A stretch of DNA of 64,000 bases from Eutypella sp. D-1 (lineage: Eukaryota; Ascomycota; Sordariomycetes; Xylariales; Diatrypaceae). The stretch covers positions 280,412 to 344,411 of the forward strand of contig JAJTTP010000029.1 in assembly GCA_023313575.1 (NCBI GenBank), given 5' to 3'. Of the stretch, positions 33,784-44,693 are shown one piece after another; position 1 is the first letter of the stretch, and every line of letters begins with the position of its first letter. Below the pieces are notes generated by a model. That model ran no database searches. It worked only from the letters and a program-made list of their open reading frames with translations, and was not told the DNA's origin. The position numbers were made by a program, and so were the translations under genes.

Positions 33784-34905
33784 ATGGGCGTGTTCTACGA
33801 GGCCATTCCCAAGAGTCTTTATGACTGGATCCTGAACCAACAGGTCTTCTGGGTAGCCACGGCGCCCCTCTCCAACTCCGGACGTTAGTATTTACCCTTC
33901 GGCCCCGCGCTGCCGGGAACGGCTCCCCGCAGCGGACCAGTTCGGCAGCTGTGGATATCTATGGCCATGAGTCTTGACGTCCTTGACACAAAATTGTCGA
34001 CAGCTCATACAGCAGCATATCAATGTTATAGTTAGAGAGCATACACTAACTAGCAACCCTAGATGTCAACGTTTCTCCCAAAGGAGGGAAATATTTCGGG
34101 TTGATCGATGACAAGACGTTTTGGTACATGGACCTTAGTGGCTCCGGCAATGAGACTATCAGCCACTTGCATGAACCAAACAATGGCCGGATCACCATCA
34201 TGTTCAATGCCTTCGATGGCCCGCCTAAGATTGTCAGACTCTGGGGGAAAGGTTCGGCTCCTACGTAGTTAATTTTCGGCCAGCTGTGGTCCCTTGACGC
34301 TAACGGCACAGCGCAGGCCGCGTGCTCGAGAACGGGACCTCGCAGTTCGAAGATTTCGTGGCTAGGCACTGCGTCAGCCTCCTACCAGGCGTCAGGTCAA
34401 TGATAATCGTCAATATACACCAGGTTGGTAGCTCCTGTGGGTTCTCGGTTCCGCTGTTCGACTTCAAGGAGCACCGTCAGATCCTCAACGACCACATGGC
34501 GAAGAAGGAGCAGAAGTTCAAGGCTGGGAATAAGAACGAAAGCTTCGAAAGGTACTGTTCCACCGTTCTCCGGGTCCTACCCCTACATCTTCTGTCTGCT
34601 CCTGTCCGGGAGGAAAACTAAGTTTGTCTAGGTACTGGGCCTTCAAGAATGCTTGGAGCATGGATCAGCTTCCAGGCATGAAGCGCGGCATTGCCGTGGC
34701 TAAGGCCGAAAACGTCGCACCGATGAAGAAGATGGTCGGCCCCCTAGCGCCCAAGGAGTATAGAAACTCAACACCAGCGGCGGCGATTGAGACGCGAACG
34801 GTACTACTTGTAGTTCTGGGGTTTCTCCTCGGCTTCCTCTTCGCGACCTGGAGACCTCAGATCACTCAAGATTTGAGACTATTAGTAGACAAACACGGCT
34901 TGTAG
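33784..34905 (+). CDS. Pyridoxamine 5'-phosphate oxidase-like FMN-binding protein with C-terminal membrane anchor
   Basis: Four exons: 33784-33883, 34063-34251, 34317-34551, 34632-34905, giving 265 residues. The start MGVFYEAIPKSLYDWI and the block VFWVATAPLSNSGHVNVSPKG form the flavin-binding split-barrel entry of the fungal PNPOx-like family. FWYMDLSGSGNETISHL, RLWGKGRVLENGT and VGSSCGFSVP are further conserved blocks. The family is widespread in ascomycetes and its substrate is unknown. It is not the true PdxH/Pdx3 enzyme of vitamin B6 synthesis, because the C-terminal dimerisation part of that enzyme is absent. The last 35 residues hold a hydrophobic helix TVLLVVLGFLLGFLFATW followed by a short basic/polar tail, suggesting a tail-anchored protein. 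Confidence 0.88.
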
Positions 34906-35671
34906 GCCCTGTGGTCGGACTCGAATGGATATGATGAAGATTGCTGGTTAGCGAGGATGGCTGGATGCCATGGTTTGAATGTAGTTGTAGGCCCCCATAT
35001 TTTCATGACTACGGAGGAACAGCCATGGGTAGTGTTTATCTTGACCTCGAGGGTGCTTATGCAGGCCAGCTTTGAGTGCCCCCTTCGCTCCCGTTTCGAG
35101 GGCCCCATCACATGAGTGGATGTATGTACTGAAAAGGTTGAATTAAGTGTTTAAGTCACGCTGAAGCCCGCCAGTAATACAGTAATCGCAGCCGGTATTA
35201 GATCCCACAATTCTGGTACAGTTGCAAAGTAGACATCCATAACCAAACCCTAATCTTTAACATCTGACTCTGAGAAACCTCAATTTTAGATTTCTGGTTA
35301 GGTTCGTACATGTATTAGAATTCAAAAGAAGAAAAAAAGACTACGCTCCATGTTTAGGTATGTAGGCACAGACTTAACTTGGTGATGACCTTGGAAAAGT
35401 AGATGTTCACATTAACCTAAAAGTGTGCCGCGAATGTTGAACTTAGTGGGGCCACGGTCCCGAAACCTACCGCCGAGCTCGCTACAGCCCGCTGCAAGTG
35501 GGCTTGTACCGGAGGGTATAAATAGCTACCCACTAGTCTACCAAATAACTTTCTCCCTCGGCTTATTGCACGTACGAAAAGCTTTAAGGTGAAAAGAACA
35601 GCACGGACTGGCATATATAGATACAAATAGAGATAGAGAAAGAAGGAGTGACGAAATTAAACAAAAAAGAA
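34906..35671. other. Intergenic, promoter of the DUF1308 gene
   Basis: About 0.77 kb with no gene seen. The last 60 bp before the ATG are A/G-rich. Confidence 0.45.
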
Positions 35672-37426
35672 ATGGAAGACAGCATAACCGCACTTGCCCG
35701 TTCCACCCTGGAAAACGTGGACGCGCTCCTGGCGGAGATCGCCGCCCTGAACGAGGCCTACCGGGACCGGCGTGCCGCCGCTACGAGGCTCGAGCGCCGA
35801 GACCTGCCCGTCGACCTGCCGGGCCTGAACGACCTCACCGCCTCGTCCCGCGGCCTTAAGAATCCGCTGGAAAAGGTGGTGCGCGCGCGGAGCGGAGACT
35901 CCATCCTCGCCGGAGCTGGGCGAGATGAGGACGAAGAAGAGGAAGAGCGCCTCAGGGAGGAGCGCGATAGAAAGGACATGATCGTCCTCTCGAGCGTCGC
36001 AAACCACCCGGGCTCACAGCGCTGGGATGCCATCAAGCGGTGTCGCGGGCTCGCGGCGCTCCGCCGCCAGTTTCCCCTAAACCACAGCAGCAGCAGCGAT
36101 GGAAAGACGGGGCCCCGTCTTAGCCCTACTGTCGACGCTGTCGTCGAGAACGGCGCTGAGTGGCTCAAGGTGTGCATCTTCACGGAGCGCAAGCTCATCC
36201 GGCAGATGGCCGAGGAAGGCTGGCACCCCGACGATTCTGATGACACCGAATCCAACTCCGACGACCCGGGTTCTGACGGCGATGGCGATGTTGATGGCTC
36301 CAGTCTCCTGGGCATGGCGACCCAACTGGTCAAGGCTGCACGTCTGAACCGGTGTCGCGGTCGGCCCCCGCTCGTGCGAATTTACCTACCGAATGTCACC
36401 GAGAGCTCAGCGCCCGAGATCGACAGGCTGCTGGCTAAGGTGCGGCGGGCCGGTGCACCGAAGACGAGAGGCAGAGGGGGCGGCGCTGAAAGGAGGGCGG
36501 TCGAGGTGCTAGTAGACTGCGCTGAGAGCGCATTCGCCCGAACCCCCGTGCCGCCGCTGGAGACCGCGTTCGCGAACCTCTTACACAGCAACACGCAGAC
36601 GGAAGGCCTGACGCAGACCCTGAATGTAGAGCTCACCCTGTTAATTAGCCTCGTCTCGGATATTACTCATGGGCACGTCGACGTCCAGCCCTGGTTCGGT
36701 ACACAGGTCCTCTCGCACATTCGCGACGAGGAGCACGCGCCCGGTGCCCGCCTCGCCGACCTATATGCCGCTATTGGCGGCCGGACTCTCATCTGCACCC
36801 GCGAAGTCGCCAATGAGTTCAACAGCGTGATTAAGGACCTTGGGACACCTACCACGCAAGCGCGCGCCGCTATTCTTCTGGGGAAGGGGGAAGATGGCGA
36901 CGACAATCGTGTATCATTAGACGGACGGGATCTCAGGGCGCGGCTTCGGACGCTCTCCATATACCCCGTTCCAGAGGACCTGCAGCTGCCCATACGAGTG
37001 AACGAGTTCTGCGCATCGAAGGAGAACGTCGAGGCGCTCATCCAGACGGGCGAGCTTCCGGTGGTGGCGCGCCATGTGTTCGATAAACTCGACCGGCAGT
37101 ACCACCGCTCATGCTACCTATACGGCTGGACGCGGGGCATCACGACGGTATCGGCCAACTCTCTCACCGTGCAGCAGATATACGCAGTGGCCAACGAGTT
37201 GGAAGTGAAGGACAGGGAGAGCGATGGCGACGGCAATATAGACGTGCCTGATATGTTCTGCACACCCCTCGCCATCGGCCTGAATACCGTCCGCCCATGC
37301 CCCGAGGACCGCTGGAACGGTCTCAAGGACGCGAAGCACGGCCGCAGGGACGCTAGGGAGAAGGAGGCCAAGGCTATGAAGAGGGCCGGAGCTTGGGGGC
37401 CTGCCCTGGGTATACGGTCCAAGTAG
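35672..37426 (+). CDS. DUF1308 domain protein (UPF0415/C7orf25-like)
   Basis: Single exon, 584 residues from the ATG at 35672; an upstream GTG in frame is ignored. The N-terminal ~100 residues are helical and charged. An acidic patch (EDEEEEERLREE) lies near residue 95, and a second acidic Asp/Ser stretch follows near 190-215. The C-terminal half contains LNVELTLLISLVSDITHGHVD and the region from TREVANEFNSVIKDLGTP, which match the DUF1308 pattern found from fungi to human C7orf25. That domain has been likened to PIN-type nucleases, but no function is established. I cannot confirm a full catalytic acid set by eye. Confidence 0.78.
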   Translation: MEDSITALARSTLENVDALLAEIAALNEAYRDRRAAATRLERRDLPVDLPGLNDLTASSRGLKNPLEKVVRARSGDSILAGAGRDEDEEEEERLREERDRKDMIVLSSVANHPGSQRWDAIKRCRGLAALRRQFPLNHSSSSDGKTGPRLSPTVDAVVENGAEWLKVCIFTERKLIRQMAEEGWHPDDSDDTESNSDDPGSDGDGDVDGSSLLGMATQLVKAARLNRCRGRPPLVRIYLPNVTESSAPEIDRLLAKVRRAGAPKTRGRGGGAERRAVEVLVDCAESAFARTPVPPLETAFANLLHSNTQTEGLTQTLNVELTLLISLVSDITHGHVDVQPWFGTQVLSHIRDEEHAPGARLADLYAAIGGRTLICTREVANEFNSVIKDLGTPTTQARAAILLGKGEDGDDNRVSLDGRDLRARLRTLSIYPVPEDLQLPIRVNEFCASKENVEALIQTGELPVVARHVFDKLDRQYHRSCYLYGWTRGITTVSANSLTVQQIYAVANELEVKDRESDGDGNIDVPDMFCTPLAIGLNTVRPCPEDRWNGLKDAKHGRRDAREKEAKAMKRAGAWGPALGIRSK

Positions 37427-37896
37427 ATTGTGGGATATGGTGAAGCGTATACTTGCGGAGGCAAAACATCTCAGAGGTATAGAATAAATAAGAGGGGGGG
37501 CTAGAGCGGGCTGTGGTCACCAAAGCGCATATATAACGTGTATGTAAAGAGATGACGACAATTATATTATATATGCATTTACTAGTTACGTAGTACTGTC
37601 TTCTAACCCAATTTCCACCCCTATGCTCCATCCAAAAAAGAATATCAAAGGGGGTTGGTTGAAAAGCCTCTCGCGAAATGAACCGGTAAGATAGAGAGAG
37701 CTAGCTAGACACGCTTTATTGCTCCACTGCATTTGGCTCATGCACGCTATATAGCAAGAGAAAGGAAAAAAAGGTAATCCCATTCTCATGGGTCAAGAGG
37801 TATCCGTCCCAAGGATGAAAAAACATTGCTAAAATTTTTAAAGGCGAAAAAAAAAAGACGGTCGACATGCCTCTTGGAGAGGCGCATCGGGATTTG
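37427..37896. other. Intergenic between DUF1308 gene and tRNA-Lys
   Basis: About 0.47 kb with the DUF1308 3' end, an A10 run (terminator of the tRNA on the minus strand) and a short hairpin GCCTCTTGGAGAGGC at 37869-37883. No gene is seen. Confidence 0.5.
37847..37856 (-). terminator. RNA polymerase III T-run terminator for tRNA-Lys
   Basis: Ten A on the plus strand, so T10 in the tRNA direction, 41 bp past the mature tRNA end. It is the nearest T-run of four or more. A short hairpin lies between. Confidence 0.65.
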
Positions 37897-37983
37897 AGCC
37901 CGACGCGAGGCTCGAACTCGCAACCTTGAGATTGTACTCCTTATTATAAGAGTCTCACGCTCTACCGATTGAGCTAGCCGGGC
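37897..37983 (-). tRNA. tRNA-Lys(CTT): tRNA-Lys(CTT) with 14-nt intron
   Basis: On the minus strand the acceptor stem is GCCCGGC with GTCGGGC and discriminator T. The D arm is GCTC-AATCGGTA-GAGC and the anticodon stem is TGAGA/TCTCA. The loop CTCTTAA gives anticodon CTT. The T arm is GCGAG-TTCGAGC-CTCGC. An intron of 14 nt (plus 37933-37946) sits one base 3' of the anticodon, the canonical site for tRNA endonuclease. Without it the tRNA is 73 nt. All stems pair, with one G-T in the acceptor. Confidence 0.96.
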
Positions 37984-39169
37984 CTGCTTGTCGCAGGCTC
38001 ATTGGTGGAAAGCAGGCCGGTTATGTCAGTATATGCATGCGTACGGTGATGCGGGGCAGGAGGAGGAGGGGCACCAACAGAGTTTTCGCCCCGGTATTAA
38101 AAGTTGAAGCCCGCATATGTAGGCGGACGGGTATTTGGGGCCTAGCGGGTTTGGTGGATTGACCTAGCCCGTTTGCCTGACGGGGTCTCGGTTCGGGCTC
38201 CCAGGCGTTCTTATTAGTGGGTAGGAAGCGGCAGGGCGTATACAACATAGTCTATCATACAGGTCCCTGTCTTGTCTCCTATTTACTTATCTCAAGCCGT
38301 AGTAACGTTCAAAATGCGATCCGCAAATCCCAGGTTCAAGCGCTGACAACATTAGTCAAGCAGTCGTTGCGGCGACCGGGCGCCGGTAAGGAGCTATCCC
38401 TTCCCTCGGCATGGTAAACCGGACCGAGGGGAATAACCTACATGGCACGGAAGGCGCGAGTACTTGTAATTGCGGGAGCTTCGTCTAGATGCGTACCGTT
38501 AGCAGCACTCTCATTCGGCCGACTCTTCGCCAGCACCGAAACAGGTCCTGCCAAAGAATAGGAGGTGTGGTTGGATTTTAGATCCATCCGATCTCTTAGC
38601 AAGGGTAGTGTTGTTTATCGAGACTACCGCTGGCTGAATGAACATTAATAACAATCGCGAGAACTACGAAACTGAGGTCATCGAGGATCAACTCTGCGAA
38701 ATCAGAATGTGCGCACACTGTCCTTTTTTTTCTCTCGTGGTATCAGTAAACTAAAACTAGCTAACCGAAGGACGTAAATCAAGCCAACGCAAAGTAACAC
38801 AACCCTCTCCTTTTTAAATCGCAGAATGTGCAATTCGTGATATGGCCCCTGCCACCCGATGCGAAATCTCAACTGATTCTATAACTGTTTATAGGTTTCT
38901 TTTTTTTCTCTCTCTGTCCAGAACGCCTTGTACGCCGTGCCCCTTTGGGATCTCCTGACTGCGATTATGAGGAAATGTATATGCACCCTACCAACTGGCA
39001 TCTACCTAGGTACCTTCCAAATGGCGGTTTGAGAACCATGTGACCTGAGTATGATAATGACTAGTTATTAGCCATCCTAATATAGTGAGTGCCATGCTAC
39101 CTAGTGTCGATGACTATAGGCCCACAGCAAAATGTGTAGCAACTTGTCGTAGTGTCACACTCATTCAAG
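37984..39169. other. Intergenic, no gene seen
   Basis: About 1.2 kb between tRNA-Lys and the RPA34.5 3' end. It contains TACCTAGGTA at 39003-39012 and only short frames without motifs. Confidence 0.45.
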
Positions 39170-40987
39170 TTACGACTTCATGCCGGGAAACTTCGGCAGG
39201 GGAATCGGGGTCTGCTTGACCGGGGGAGCTGTGGACGGGGTCGCGGTCTTGTTCTTCTTCTCCTTGTCCTTCTTCGACGAGGTTGTTGTAGACTTGGAAG
39301 GGGTGCCAGTAGATGATGTTGCCCCAGAAGCCAGCTGCGCAATGTTCGGCGCTGTAATGGGCGTCTCCTTCTTGGCGCTGGTCGACTTTGCAGCTTGAGC
39401 ACCCTTCGTCATGCCTGTCGCCGATGCGGGCTTGCTCGACTTTTGCCTCTTATCTTTAGTTATTGCTTGAGGCGTCTGCTCCTCCTCAGGCTGCTTCCGC
39501 TTCAACTTCGAGTTGGCTACAGCTTTCGATGGGGTGGAAGTAGGAGCGGCTGCGTCAGCCATCTCCTCGTCGGAGTCGCTTTCCGAGTCGCTTTCCGAAC
39601 TTGAATCGGCACTAGCCTGAGCAGCAGGCTTTGTAGCTTTTTGTGCATTACTGAAGGTTGACGTAGGTTGGGCGGGTGGTGGCACGGGGACGCCCAATGG
39701 CGTAAATCGTGTTCGGAGACCCTCAGGCTGCTCCCGAATCGCCTTGGGTTGAGGAGCGTATTGATCTGTGGCGGTAGAGCTAACAGTGCCTGCCGGACCA
39801 AATTTGGCCATGCGCCGTAGATGCACGGTGGAATCGATGCCACGGTTTACTTGAGTAGCTAGTCAGCATTACGCGCATGTATATATCTGGTGTGGGGTAT
39901 AAGACTTACCGGTGGTGTACTTCTCTCCGCCTTTGGATGGGATGAGAAGCTGAATCTGCGTGCTGGTGGCATGCGCCTCGAGATCCAGTCCATAGCCATC
40001 TCCTTGGTGGTTCAAAATGGCATTACCAGCAGTTGCCTTGGCCAGATCGATCTCCATCTCTTTTAAAACAGTGATAGGCAGGGAAGCAGGTGCAGTGAAG
40101 TACCAAACTTGCTTGCCCTCCAAATTAGTCTTGTTGAAGAAATCAGCCACCTCTTTTCCAGGGTTGTCGGAGGAAGCCTTGCGCAAGGTGAAGTCGGAGT
40201 TGTTCAGCCAATTCGGGCGAGCTCTACATGAAATGTTAGGTTAGCTTGATCATAGGTACAATACTCGATAGGAGACTGCTTACACATTAGCGCTCGACTC
40301 AGAAGTATCGCCATCCACTCTAGAAAGGGCATTGCTATCGCCATTTACAACAGTTTCACCTGGCTCGTCATCAGAACTACTTTCGCTATCACTACTGCTG
40401 TCACTCTCGGCGGCTTGGCTTTTAGCAGTGGTTTGGGCCTCTGTTGTACCCTTAACAACAATGCTGTCTTTGAGTTTCCCCTCATCCTCGTCGTCACTAC
40501 TGTCACTACTACTAGTGTCGCTGTCGGATTCGTGTGCGCTCGGCTTCGTAGCAGCTCCGTTGGCTGGGGCTGGGGTGGGTTCGGCATCACGGGTAGGAAC
40601 AGAGTCGGAGTCGGAGTAGGATTTCGAGTCTGACTCCGACTCTGATGATTGTGGTTTGGACTTCGGTTCAGCATTGGCCAAGTTCTTTACAGACTTGACT
40701 GATTGCTTTGTGCGGTCCAGTTTCTTCGTATCCGAGCTCGCCTTCTTCTTATTGAAAAGTTTGGCATATAGCTTTTCACGAGCAGCATTGACGTCACTGT
40801 CACTGTCGCTTTCATTGCCACTATCCGCCGAACTGCTGGAACCGCTTGACATATCTGAGAACCTTACAGGCGGAGGATGACCATACGAATTAACGCTGGG
40901 TGAATTCTTCTTCGGTGCGGCGGCTTTCTTGTCGCGGACGTTCGACGTCATTTTTTTAAGGGAGGCAACCTTTACGCGAGGCGCCAT
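39170..40987 (-). CDS. RPA34: DNA-directed RNA polymerase I subunit RPA34.5
   Basis: Three minus-strand exons: 40987-40284, 40223-39910, 39849-39170, giving 565 residues from MAPRVKVASLKK; an upstream in-frame TTG is not used. The first exon is dominated by Ser/Asp/Glu stretches (SSDSSDDEDEG type). The central block ARPNWLNNSDFTLRKASSD and the segment KQVWYFTAPASLPITVLKEM are the conserved RPA34.5 dimerisation region that pairs with RPA49 in the TFIIF-like arm of RNA polymerase I. A basic Lys-rich, low-complexity tail follows, as in yeast A34.5 and human CAST/PAF49. It acts in the nucleolus in rRNA transcription. A second acceptor for exon 3 (39858) is in frame and would add three residues (Ala-Thr-Gln region). 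The gene is divergent from GRC3. Confidence 0.87.
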
Positions 40988-41857
40988 TTTGAAGGAGGGA
41001 GGGAATTCAAATTCCAAAAATGATAAGTTATACCTGAGATGAGAGGAGAGATACTGATTGAAGTTGGGTAAGGAATCAGTTAAGGAGTGGTGTTCCTGTA
41101 GTAGTTAACAAAAAGAAATAAATTCACGATAAGCACCTGGCCATAGACGCGACTGCTACAAAAATTAATTTTCAAGGTTGTTACCACTTACAGGTACATG
41201 TACAGGTCCATGTACAGGTACATACTGAGGTGTGGGTATCTGCACTGGTCTACCACTGGAACCTCCATGTACCCAGGTAGGTACCTATAATGGAAGCTAT
41301 AGGTGCAGTGTAGAAAGTACTGTATGCACCTACCTAACTGTAGGTACCTAGAACGAGCGGAATATATGATTGGTCAGTCATTTAGGTTTTATGTTGAAAG
41401 AGTTGCGTATTAAGTACCTTGACTTAGGCTGCTACGTACCCGTTATGAGCTGAAGAGGTACCTCAGTAGGCAGCTACTACCCTGCCTACGTGGGTACCTA
41501 GGTAGAGCTGTAGGGTGTACATAGTGCAATCACAGCTATCGATATGCTTAGTCCACTCTTTGGTTTTAAACCTTCAAGTTTCACCTCTACATAATAGTCG
41601 TTACAGCTTAGATAACAATACCATAATACGGTTTCTCTCATTAAGTCAACATGAAGCTGTAAGATAGGCACCCAGGGACCATCTGAGTTTCATTGTATAT
41701 AATATTGAATATGGGCAACCGATAATAAGTAAAAGAAGCTCCATAATAATACTCAGTCACTAGAGTCACAGCAGCGTACGTTTATCCAACAATTTCATCT
41801 TCTTTTCTTTTTCAAGTAGAGGTCTCTAACCAATACATGTGACGTGTAGCTATAACA
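40988..41857. promoter_or_regulatory. Shared promoter region of RPA34.5 and GRC3
   Basis: An 870-bp stretch between two rRNA-production genes that start back to back. It contains a 12-bp tandem repeat (41190-41225) and a dense cluster of TAGGTACCTA-like palindromic words (41275-41510), including TACCTAGGTA at 41495-41504. No gene is seen. Confidence 0.55.
41190..41225 (+). repeat. 12-bp tandem repeat, three copies
   Basis: ACAGGTACATGT, ACAGGTCCATGT and ACAGGTACATAC follow one another exactly. The repeat sits in the RPA34.5-GRC3 divergent promoter, 203 bp from the first and 633 bp from the second start codon. Confidence 0.8.
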
Positions 41858-44251
41858 ATGAGTGCATTTGCTTTGCGTAAAAGGCTTCTTGCTGGAAGCC
41901 CTGACAGTAATCCTGCTACCCTTACTGCCCATGTAGCAGAGCAGCCTACAAGTGCAGCACCAACGCCTGAAAGACAAGAGCAAGATGTGGCAAAGCCCAG
42001 AAGATCAAAGAGGGCCCGCGTTGCTCGCGACGCATCTAAGCCCAAAGATACCCAGGAGCTAGTCACCCGGGCACCTACAACGCAGGAAACCCCGGTTATA
42101 GAACAAGAAACCCTAGCAGAGACAGCATCGTCATTGACTGCAGAGTCACTACCTGACCTGAGACAAGATGAAGTTGCCATTGAAGCTTCCCCTATCCTAT
42201 TCTCTAGCTTCAAGCCTTCCAGGAGCAATCATACAAGAAAGAAAGATGGAAAGATTCGCTTGAAACTGGTTGATGGAGAGGTTCGTATAATTCAACCTAT
42301 GGATCAGAACTGGCTGGTGAGCTGACCATGGTCTTAGCGTCTAGTGATTCTTGGAAGCTATGGCATCCAGATCTCTTCGGGTGAGGTGACGATTTGTGGC
42401 GCAACCTTGGGGAGGATGGAAAACAAAATACACTGGGTCGACGCCCCCTATTGCCACGCTCTCCCGGTCATTCGGTGTCCCGAAGAAGCGACTCTGGAGA
42501 TCCACCCCCACCCGGAAGCCTCTACGCTGAGGGACCTGGGCAAGCTTTCCCCTTACTTCCGTAGACTTTGGAACGATACAACTGCATCGAAGTCAACATT
42601 TCAGATTGTATGTAACCCCCCAAAAGCTCTACCCCATAATCACGGACTAATGATTTCCTAGCTCTACACTTCAGAAGATGGGCCCAAGCGAGCATTATTG
42701 CAAGACCTGGTCTCTCCGGCTGAATGGAATAAGGAGATAGCACGGTTGGCCAACAACGCGGCTTCAAGGTCAATCTCTGTTATGGTCACGGGCCCTAAGT
42801 CGTCCGGCAAGTCGACATTTGGCAGGCTTCTAGCGAACCGGCTCCTTACTCGTTCGTTGGCGGTGGCAAGGAACAAGCGGAGATCCGACATTGCAATATT
42901 AGACCTTGATCCAGGGCAACCGGAGTATGGTGTACCGGGGCAGATATCCCTTATTCGTGTTATTGAACCCGTGTTGAAGCCGTCGTTTTGTCACCCATTA
43001 CCTGGAGCGGGCTACGAGGTGATCCGGTCTCACTCGCTAGCATCAATATCGCCTGCATCTGATCCCGACCTCTATCTCGAATCCGCGCGAGACCTTGCGA
43101 CGCATTATCGCAATACCCTAGGCAGCAGCCCACTGATTGTCAATACCCCTGGTTGGATACAAGGCACTGGCTTGGATCTTCTGACGTCTCTCATCACCGA
43201 CCTTCGCCCTACCGATGTCGTTTACATGTCCCTGACTGGACCGGCTGAAGCAGTGGAGTCCCTGGAGGAAGCTTGTAAGACGACTACTTTCTCAACACTC
43301 CCATCCCAGACGACGCAGTTCACATCGCGAATTGCCTCGCACTTACGTGCTATGCAGACGATGTCGTATTTCCATGCGGAGAGCGACGTGAATGAGGGGC
43401 TCACGAGGTGGAACGCTGCCCCCTTAACCACGATACCCCCTTGGATAGTAAGCTATATGGGCAAGGCCCGTGGCATTTTCGGCATTATGCTCTATGACTA
43501 CCAAACCCCACCGGAACTCCTCGCCGATGCCATCAATGGTACAATTATGGCGATCGTGGAAGTCGAGAGCCCCCTCGCCTTCCGGGATCTTGTCGATGCC
43601 CAGCAGCTAAACAGAGGCAAGAACGACGGCGAGGATGATATGAAGAACGCTGATACAAGGATGGACATCGACGGTGAGCAGAACGCAGAGACGACGCAAT
43701 CACTGGCCGAACTCCACGATCGCCTCACAGTCGCCACACCAGAGGGACTCCCGCTGATCTCCACCGTCGCGGGAACAGCGCACGGCACTGGTAGCACCAC
43801 GCTGGACCCCCGATACTCGCGATTTGTGGGACTAGCACTGATCCGCGGCATCGACGTGCGGGGCGGCGCGCTACAACTCCTGACGCCCGTCCCCGCGGAG
43901 CGGATTGAAGAGATCGGCGCTCGCGGTAGCGAGATCGTGCTCGTCAGTGGCAGATTCGACGGCGCCGGATGGGCGTACACGGAGGACCTGCACTTCCGTG
44001 CCAGCAAGAGCAGGCAGGAGGGTGGTGACGAAGGCGCGAATGATGAAGATGAGGTGCTGGATGATGTCGAGGACGAAACTGATGCGGATGCATCTGATGA
44101 CTTTGAGGAGGGCGATGACGCGGACGTGCATGCGGCCCCGACGCCTTGGATTGAGGTCCTGCATGGGAACCAGAAGCGTGGCGTCGGGTCTAAGGTGTGG
44201 CGGGTTCGGAGGGATTTGGGGCGCGGAGGCAATACTGCAGACCGAGGATGA
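41858..44251 (+). CDS. GRC3: Polynucleotide 5'-hydroxyl kinase GRC3 (NOL9/CLP1 family)
   Basis: Three exons: 41858-42280, 42338-42607, 42662-44251, giving 760 residues. The first intron uses a GTTCGT donor after GATGGAGAG. A tempting later donor would leave a 21-bp intron and was rejected. The junction then reads DGERLVILGSYG, as expected. The N-terminal ~110 residues are disordered and basic. Residues 275-283 are GPKSSGKST, the Walker A P-loop. IAILDLDPGQPEYGVPGQISL follows, then NTPGWIQGTGLDLL, the lid-side block of the family. The C-terminus has an acidic Asp/Glu stretch. In yeast the kinase works with the Las1 nuclease to phosphorylate the 5' end made at ITS2 cleavage of pre-rRNA, and Grc3 also aids RNA polymerase I termination. 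Confidence 0.93.
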
Positions 44252-44693
44252 TGGATCCTCGGCAGTATCTGCGTTGCCACCCTTGTTCTTACATGCTTGA
44301 GAGAATTTCAGCTACCCCGCATCATGTATTGATCTTATGCCTCCGAAGATGTCCTATCATGGCCGGACAGCTGTCATGCCCGAAGCACTGCCCCTAAGGA
44401 AGGCGTTTTCTCTTTTCGCAGATTTGCTGACTGCACGTTGAGGCCGCCTGAATCGATTGGACGAGGCAACTGTGTCTTCGATGGAAGAACGGGAGCCCTC
44501 ACACACTACATACATGGGAAGCGGTTAGAAACGACTTTAACACTTAGCCATTTCCCACATCATATTATGCTCCTATGCGTCATGCACACCAGCTTCTATC
44601 AAACTATCACACTCTTCTCACTAGATCCTTCACCATACTATTATCGCGGTTGATATCATACACAACATTCTAGTCTTGGCCGCTTGCCATACA
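44252..44693. other. Intergenic, no gene seen
   Basis: About 0.44 kb between the GRC3 stop and the next gene start, with no motif recognised. Confidence 0.45.

Noticed and set aside
42317..42337. Alternative first GRC3 intron with GTGAGC donor
   Set aside because: Would be only 21 bp; the 57-bp intron 42281-42337 gives the expected DGERLVILGSYG junction.
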